The notes beneath the pieces are model-generated. The model saw only the letters and a program-made list of their open reading frames with translations, was not told the origin of the DNA and did no database searches. This document shows, in pieces, positions 33,601 to 42,600 of a DNA stretch of 64,000 nt (position 1 is its first letter; every line of letters begins with the position of its first letter). Both the position numbers and the translations under genes were made by a program. Source of the stretch: Tumebacillus sp. BK434 (lineage in GTDB: Bacteria; Bacillota; Bacilli; Tumebacillales; Tumebacillaceae); assembly GCF_004340785.1 (NCBI RefSeq), contig NZ_SLXS01000001.1, forward strand, positions 744,001-808,000, written 5' to 3'.

Positions 33601-36600
33601 TCAAATTTGGAGGTGTTGTGCTCGCACTCAACCGCGCTCATCGTCAAGTCCGACAGGACGAACTCGGTGACGGTCGGCATGTTTTGCAGGGCGAAGAACA
33701 CCTGAAACAGCGGCGAACGGCTCAGGTCGCGCTCGATGTCCAGCTCCTCGACCAGTTTTTCAAACGGCAGATCCTGATGGGCAAAAGCGCCCAAGGTCAT
33801 CTCCCGCACCTGCTGCAGCAGCTCGGCAAATGCCGGATCGTCCGTCAGGTCGGCGCGCAGCGCCAGCGTGTTCAGGAACAAGCCGACGATGCCTTCCGTG
33901 TCTTTGCGCGTGCGCCCGGCGATCGGCGTGCCGACGATGATGTCGTCTTGTCCGCTCAGGCGGGCGAGCAGCGTCTGGAACGCGCTGAGCAGCGTCATGA
34001 ACAAGGTCGTGCCCTGTTCGCGGCTCAAGCGCTGCAAGCTTTGCGTCTGTGCGGAGCTGAGCGCAAAGCGCGCGGTCGCGCCGTTGTAGGTCTGGATCGC
34101 CGGACGGGGGTGGTCGGTCGGCAGCTGCAGCATCGGCAGTTCGCCGCCGAGCTGCTTTTTCCAGTAGGTAAGCTGTTTTTGCAGCTCTTCCCCCTGCATC
34201 CATTCGCGCTGCCAGACGGCAAAATCGGCGTATTGCAAAGGCAGTTCCGGCAGATCGGCCGTCCCGCCCTGCACGATGCGGCCGTAGCGGTCGGCCAGCT
34301 CTTGCGTGAAAATGCCGCGCGACCAGCCGTCAGAGATGATGTGATGCAACGTCAGCAGCAGGACGTGCTCCTGCTCGGCGGTCTGCCAGAGCCGGAAGCG
34401 CACGAGCGGGCCCGCACTCAGGTCGAACGCGGTATCCGCTTCGGCCTGCACTTGCTGGTTCAAAACGGCTTCCCGCTGTTCTGCCGGCAAACTGCGCAGA
34501 TCGATGCTGTGCAGCTCGCTCCACGCGTGCGGCACGATCAGCTGGACCGGCCCGTTCTCCCCGTCCCGGAAGACGGTGCGGAACGATTCGTGGCGGGCGA
34601 GCAGACCGTTGATGCTCTGCTCCAGCGCCGGAACGTTCAACGTGCCGGCCATGCGCACCGCATACGCCATGTTGTAGGCGGTGCGCTGCGGGATCAGGCG
34701 ATCGAGCACCCACATTCGCTCCTGCGCGAAGGAAAGTGGCAATTCTCCGCTGCGCGATGCGCGCGGGATCGGCATTTCCTGCGGCGCTAGTGCTGTCGCC
34801 TGCAGCGTCGCGACCTGTTCGGCCAGGGCCGCGACGGTCGGACATGCGAACAGGAGACGCAAGGGCACTTTGACGGCAAACGTCGCCGAGATGCGCGAGA
34901 TCGCCTGCGTCGCCATCAGCGAATGGCCGCCGAGCGCAAAGAAGTCATCTTCGACACCGACGCGCTCCACGCGCAGCACTTCGGCAAAAATCCGGGCCAC
35001 TTGCGTTTCGTGCGGCGTGCGCGGCGCGAGGTACGCTTCGTCCACAGCGCGCAGGTTGAGATCGGGCAGCGGCAGCGCGCGGCGGTCGATCTTGCCGTTT
35101 GGCGTCAGCGGGATCGCCGGCAAGCTGACGAAGACGGATGGCACCATGTAGTCGGGCAGTTCGCGGCCCATGAAGTCGCGCAGCTCCTGCTGGTCGAGCA
35201 CCGCGCCTTCCTCCAGCACCACGTACGCGATCAGACGGCGGTCGCCCGTCTCGTCTTCGTGGACGGTCACCACATTTTCCTGTACCTGCTGATGGTGTCC
35301 CAAGGCCGTCTCCACTTCGCCCAGTTCCACGCGGTACCCGCGGATCTTCACCTGCGAGTCGATGCGGGTCAGGAATTCCATCCTGCCGTCGGGCAGACGG
35401 CGCGCCAGATCGCCCGTCTTGTACAGCCGGGCTCCCGGCCGCTCGGAAAACGGGTCGGGCAGATAGCGCTCGGCGGTCAAGTCCGGGCGGCCCAGGTATC
35501 CTCTGGTCACCCCTGCCCCTCCGAAATACACCTCGCCCGGCACGCCGATCGGCACAGGTTCGAGGTGGGCGTCGAGCAGGTAGACCTGCACATTGCCGAT
35601 CGGATGTCCGAGCGGCACGGTCGGCGTCGTGCGCGTCTCCGGGTCCGCTTCCACGCGGTAGACCACGCCTGCGATCGTCACTTCCGTCGGGCCGTAGTGA
35701 TTGATGACGAATCGGCCCGGGCCGTGCTCTTCGATCCGCTTGATCAGATCCCAGCGCAGCGTCTCGCCGCCCAACACCATGCCTTTTCGCGGCAGGACTT
35801 TTTCCGGCGCTGCCGTCATCAAGGCGGCCAGGTGCGTCGGCACGATCTTCAGCAGGTCAACCGGATGTTCGGCAAAATAGTCGGCCATCAGCCCCGGATC
35901 GGCGATGCGCTCCTGTGACAACAAGTGCAGCGTGCCGCCGCGGCACAGCGCCGGGTAGATCGCCGTGTTGCCGACGTCGGCCGCCAGGGTCGAGACGTTG
36001 CCGTAGCTGGCGTCCGCTGGCAGTTGCATGACCTCGCCAATGCCGTACAGGTAGTTGAGCAGGTTGCGGTGCTCGACCATGACTCCTTTCGGGCGGCCGG
36101 TTGAACCTGACGTGAAGATGACGTACGCCAGATGCTCCGGACGGGCGCCGCTGTGCGGATTCTCCCGGCTGTGCGAAGCCAGCTGCGCCCAGTCGCGGTC
36201 GAAGCAGAACACCTGCGCCGCCCCTGCCAGCAGCGGCAAGAGCGAACGCTCGGTCAGCACCACCGGCACGTCTGTCAGCTCCAACATGTATGCGACGCGG
36301 TCTTGAGGATACGTCGGGTCGAACGCCACGTAGGCGCCGCCCGCCTTCAGCACGGCGAGCAAGGCGATGATCATCTCCGGAGAACGTTCGAGGCAGATGC
36401 CGACGATTTTGTCCGGACCGACACCCAGCTCCCGCAGATGGTGCGCCAATTGGTTCGCCCGCTCGTTCAACTCGTGATAGCTCAAGCGCTGCGTTTCATA
36501 GACGACCGCCGTTCGCTCCGGGACGAGCGCGGCTTGCGCTTCGAACAGTTCGTGCACCAGCGGTGCGGTCGGATAATCGGCCGCGGTGTCGTTGAAGCGG

Positions 36601-39600
36601 TACAGCAAGTCGCGGCGCTCGGCTTGTCCGATCATCGGCAGGCGGGACAGCTGCAAGTGCGGCTCAGCCAAGATGCTCTGCAGCAGGTGTTCGAAGTGGC
36701 CGATCATCCTTTTGATCGTCGCGGCGTCGAACAGATCGGTGTTATATTCCAATGCGCCGTACAGCTCCTCACCCGCCTCGGTGAGCGTCAAGTTCAGGTC
36801 GAAGCGCGCCACCTCTTGCTGCAGATCGACCATCGACAAGGTCAACTCCGGCAATTCGAGCTGCAGATTGGACTGGTTTTGCAAGGCGAAGACCGCTTGG
36901 AACAGCGGCGAGCGGCTCAAGTCGCGCTCGTTGTGCAGCTCTTCGACCAGGCGCTCAAACGGAACGTCCTGATGCGCATAGGCGGCCAGCGCCGTTTCAC
37001 GCACCCGGGACAGCAAAGCTGCAAACGAATCTGCACCTGCCGTATCGGAGCGCAACACCAGCATGTTGACGAAAAAGCCGATCATCTGCTCCGTCTCCTG
37101 GGTGCGGCGTCCGGCGATCGGTGTCCCGACCGTGAAATCTTCCTGTCCTGTGCTGCGGTACAGAAGCGTCTGGAACGCAGCCAGCAGCGTCAAAAACAGC
37201 GTCGTGCCATGCTGCCTGCTCAGCGCTTGCAAAGCTGCGCTCATGCCGTTCGGCAGTTGAAACTCTTCCCGCGCGCCGCGATACGTCTGCACCGCCGGAC
37301 GCGGCCGGTCGGTCAGCAGCTGCAACACCGGAAGCTCACCGCCGAGCTGCGTCCGCCAATAGCGGAGTTGACGCTCCATCACTTCATCGGTCAGCCAGTT
37401 CCGCTGCCAAACTGCATAGTCTGCATACTGCATCCCTTGCGCGGGAATCTCGAACGGATTGCCTGTTGCAAGGTCCGCATAGCGGGCGGACAACTCGCGG
37501 ATCATCAGCTCCATCGACCATCCGTCGGTGATAATGTGGTGCATGTTGAGAAGGAGAGCATGCTCGTCATCGGCCAGCCGCACGAGCAGCGTGCGCAGCA
37601 GCGGTCCACGGCCGAGGTCGAACGTCCGTCTCACCTCTTCGCTGATCAGGTGCAGGAGCGCAGTTTCCCGATCTTGTGCCGGCATGTCAGACAGATCGGC
37701 CCGCTCGAACGGAACTTGCAGCTCGGGATCGATCACTTGAACCGGCTGTCCGGAGACTTCCGCAAACCGGGTGCGCAAGATCTCATGACGATGCAACAGG
37801 CCGTTGAAGCTCTGCTCCAGCGCCGCCGCATCCAAACGCCCGGTCAGCCGCACGGCCAGCGGTACGCTGTAGACCGCGGCTTCTTCCAGCATCTGATCGA
37901 TCATCCACAGGCGCTGCTGTGCAAAAGACAGCGGCAGCACGCCGCCGCGATCGACCGGCTCCATCGGCGGCAGTTGATCCAAATCTGCCGCCACCTGCCC
38001 GCGCTCCAGCGCGGCAGCCAGCTCCCGCGGCGTCGGATGTTCAAACAGCGCGCGCAGAGGAATCTCCGTTTGCAGGCGGGCGTTCAAGCGCCCCATCACC
38101 TGTGCGGCGAGCAGCGAGTGGCCGCCGATCGCAAAGAAATCATCCTCGGCACCGACGCTCGCTGCCCCCAGCACTTCGGCGAACAGTTCGGCGACGATCC
38201 GCTCGCCTTCCGTTGCCGGCTCTGCATAACCGGCCGTTTGGCTGTAATCGGGCACGGGCAGTGCGCGGCGGTCAAGCTTCAGGTTCGGCGTGAGCGGCAT
38301 CGCTTCGAGCTGCACGAAAGCGGACGGCACCATGTAGGCGGGCAACTGCGATTTGGCATGCCGACGCAAGATCTCGACGTCAAGCGTACCGGACGCCGTG
38401 TAGTACGCGGCCAGCCTTCTGTCGCCCGGCTGGTCTTCGCGCAGGATGACAGCAGCGTCCGCCACCTGCGGATGACGAGCCAGCACCGCTTCAATCTCGC
38501 GCAGTTCGATGCGGAAACCGCGCAGTTTGACCTGGTCGTCGCGGCGGCCGAGGAAGTTCACCGTGCCGTCTGCCAGCCATGCGCCGAGGTCTCCCGTCTT
38601 GTACAAGCGTTCGCCCGGGCAGAGCGGATTGTCAACAAACGACGCCGCCGTCAAGTCGGGACGCTTGTAATACCCGCGCGCCACGCCTTGGCCGCCGATA
38701 TAGAGTTCGCCTGCCACCCCGATCGGCTGGGGCTGCATGTTTGCATCCAAAATGTAAAACTTGGTGCCCGGCAGCGGCTTGCCGATCGGGACGTGGCCGG
38801 ACAGCGGCAGGTCGAACTGCTCCCGCGTCGTCTCATACGAGCCAGAGTCGATCGTCGTCTCGGTGATGCCATACGCATTGAGAATGCGCATCTGGCTGCC
38901 GAACCGTTCCAACAGCAGGCTGTAATCGGCGGCAGCAAACGCATCCGAGCCGACGGTGAGCACCTTGACCCTGTCAAAAGGCAGTCTGTTTTGGTAGACG
39001 TACTCCATCAGCGGCATCGCAAGACCCGGCGTCAAATCGAGGCACTGCACATCACTTTGGCAGATCAGCTCATAGAGCGCAGGCAGATCCATCCGCACGT
39101 CTTCCGGGCAGATGACCAGACTGCCACCCGAAATGGACAGGCGGAGCAAGTCGCCGGCGAATACGTCAAACGACATCGAAGCGACCTGCAGCATCCGCGG
39201 ACGGAAGTGCTCGTACCGATATTCGTGCAGGTAGCAGTGAGCTGCATAGAGCAGCGTGTCGTGCTGCACCATGACGCCTTTGGGAACTCCAGTCGTGCCG
39301 GAGGTGAAGATGACGTAGGCGAGATTGCCGGGCGTCGCCAGATCCTCCAGATTGCCGGACTCCTCCGCAGAAAGCAGCTCCTGCTCAACGAGGAGCACTT
39401 CTGCCTTCAGCGGCGGGAACTTCGCGAGCACGTCCGCTTCGGTCAGCAGGACGGCCAGCTCGCATTGTTCCAGCATCAGCGCGATCCGCTCTTGCGGATA
39501 GCCAGGGTCGATCGGCACATAGGCCGCACCCGCTTTTAACACCGCCAGCGCGGTCACCACCATCAGCTGCGAGCGCTGCACGCAGATGCCGACCAGCGTC

Positions 39601-42600
39601 TCCGGTCCCGCTCCGCACTGGCGCAGACGCCGGGCGAGCCGGTTGGCCTGCTCGTTGAGCTCGCAATACGACCACGTCCGGCCGTTCCAGTGCACCGCGA
39701 CCGCATCCGGCTGCAGCTCCGCCTGCCGTTCAAACAGGTGATGCACCAACAACTCTCCCGGAACCTTCAGTTCGCCGCCGTTCCAGTCCACCAGCAAGCG
39801 CTCTGCTTCGCGGTCTGTCAGCAGTCGATACGAGCTCAGCGGTTCGTCAGGAGCTGCGGCGATTTCGCCCAGCAGGGCGGCAAAGTGCCCCGCCATACGC
39901 TCGGCGGTCGCGGTGGTGAACAGTTCGCGATTGTATTCCAGTTCGCCGCGGAGTCCGTCTGCCGTTTCGGTCAGGGTCAGCGACAGATCGAACATCGCAT
40001 TTCCGTGCTCGATCTCCAGCGGCTCGACGCTCAACTCCGGCAATTCCAAACTGCTCTGCGGCGTATTTTGCAGCGCAAACATCACCTGGAACAGCGGCGA
40101 ATGGTTCATGCTGCGCTCCGGCTGCAACTCTTCGACCAGCTTTTCAAACGGCACATCCTGATGCGCGAACGCTTCAAGCGCCGCCGCCTGGGCGCGTGCC
40201 GCCAGCTCTTGGAAGGTCAAGTCGGCAGACAGACCGCTGCGCAGAACCAGCGTGTTGACAAAAAAGCCGATCAGGGGCTCGATTTCCGAAAGCGTGCGTC
40301 CGGCGACAGGCGTTCCGACTGCAAAATCCTCCTGCCCGCTGTAGCGATACAGCAAAGTCTGGAAGGCGGCGAGCAGCGTGCTGTACAGCGTCGCCCCGAC
40401 GCTCTGCCCGATCTTGGTCAGTTCCGCTGCAACATGTTGCGGAATGACGACCGGCACACTGCCGCCGCTGGTGCCCAGCACCGCCGGACGCGGATGGTCG
40501 GTCGGGAGCTGCAGCGGTTCCAGCCCGTGCAGCTTGTCTTTCCAGAAGCGGAGCTGCTCGTCGATCCGCTCCCCTTCCAGCCAGGTGCGCTGCCAGAGCG
40601 CATAATCGGCATATTGCACAGCAAGTTCCGGAAGCGGCGAAGGAGCATCCTGCACAGAAGCTGCATAGAGCGCGGCAAACTCCTTGACCAGCACGCCGGT
40701 CGACCAGCCGTCCGAAATGATGTGGTGCAGATTCAGCACCAGCACATGCTCTTTTGCATCGAGTTGGAGCAGGAAGCAGCGCAACAGCGGGCCGGCCGTC
40801 AAATCAAAGCCGCGCTTGGCTTCGTCACGGGCAAAGCGCAGCGCATCCTCCTCGCGCGCTTCACGGTCCTGCGCCGTCAAATCGATCACCGTCAGCGTGT
40901 TCGGCTCGTGGGGCGCGATCACCTGACGCGGCCCGTCCTCCGCTTGTTGGAACGAGGTGCGCAGGATCTCATGACGTCTGATGATCTCGTTCAAACTGCG
41001 CTCCAGCGCCGGACGGTGCAGCGCACCGGTCAGGCGCAGGCCGAAGACGATGTTGTACAGCGAGCTTCCCGGCATCATTTGGTCGATCACCCACAGCCGC
41101 TGCTGCGCGAACGACAGCGGAAGATGCTCGTCGCGGGCAGCCGGGGTGATCGGGGGCAGTTGGTCGTCCTTTTGCTCAAACAGCGCGCTTTCGATGCGCA
41201 AGGCGAGGTCGGCGATCTGCGGCGCTTCGAACAGGTGGCGCAGCTGGAACTCGATCGCGAACACATCGCGAATCCGCGAGACGACCTGGGTCGCCAACAG
41301 CGAATGCCCGCCCAGTTCAAAGAAGTTGTCGAGGATGCCGACCTGCGGCACGCCGAGCACTTCACTGTACAGTTCGGACAGCTTCTGCTCGACGCCGCTG
41401 CGCGGCGCGCGGTACTCCCCAACGCGTCCGAGCTGGTCGGCGCTGGGCAGCGGCAAGGCGCGGCGGTCAACTTTGCCGTTTGGCGTCAGCGGAATCTCGT
41501 CGACCGTCAGGAACAAGGACGGCACCATGTAATCGGGCAGCTTTTCCTTCAGGAAGCGGCGGTACTCGGCAGGCTCGGCCGTCTGGCCGGCGTGCGGCAA
41601 CACATACGCGATCAGACGTTTATCCCCTTTCACAAACTCGTGCGCGAGGACGACCGTGTTGCGGACGGATCGATGGGACGCGAGCGCCACTTCGATCTCG
41701 CCAAGCTCGACGCGGACGCCGCGCACTTTGACCTGATCGTCGTTGCGGCCGAGGAACTGCACGGAGCCGTCCCGGCGGAAATAGGCGCGGTCGCCCGTCT
41801 TGTAGATGCGGGCGCCCGGTGCAAAGGGACTTGGCAGAAACGCCTTTTCGGTCAAGTCGGGACGGTTCCAGTAGCCGCGCGCCAAGCCGACGCCGCCGTA
41901 GAAGATCTCGCCGACCGCGCCGATCGGCACCGGCTGCAGATGCGCGTCGAGGATGTAGACGGTGTTGTTGTCAAACGGCTTGCCGATCGATACGATCTCC
42001 CCCTGCAGATCGGCGGCCGAGCAAAGATGCACAGTCGAGTCGATCGACACTTCGGTCGCGCCGCACAAGTTGTACAGGCGGCGTCCCGGCAAGCGTTCGA
42101 AGAACTGACCGACCAGCTCCGGGCGCAGCGCCTCGCCGCTGGAGATCACGCTGCGCAGTTTGCTGAGCTTGCCTTGTGTCTCCGCCGTGATCGCTTCGAG
42201 GAACAGGCGGAGGACGCTCGGCACGAACTGGATCAGCACCGCTTCATAGCCGATCGCCGCCGCGACCATCGCCTGCGGGTCGCGGTGCAGCCCGGGTTCG
42301 AGCAGTGCGATGCGCCCGCCGACCATCAAAGGCCAGAAGACTTCCACCGCCGAGTCGTCGAAAGTCAGGGTCGTTTTTTGCAACACGGTCTCGCCCGCCT
42401 GCAAGCGGTGCTCCTTTTGGTTCCAGACCATCCGGTTGACCCAGCCGAGGTGTTCGTTGGCGACGCCTTTTGGTTTGCCGGTCGAGCCGGACGTGTAATA
42501 GATCGAGACCAGATGGTGCGGCTGCACCTGCGACTGCGGACGTGCGGTCGGCTGTCCGGCGATCTCCGCGCGCTGCTCGTCGAGGAACACAAATGCGGTG

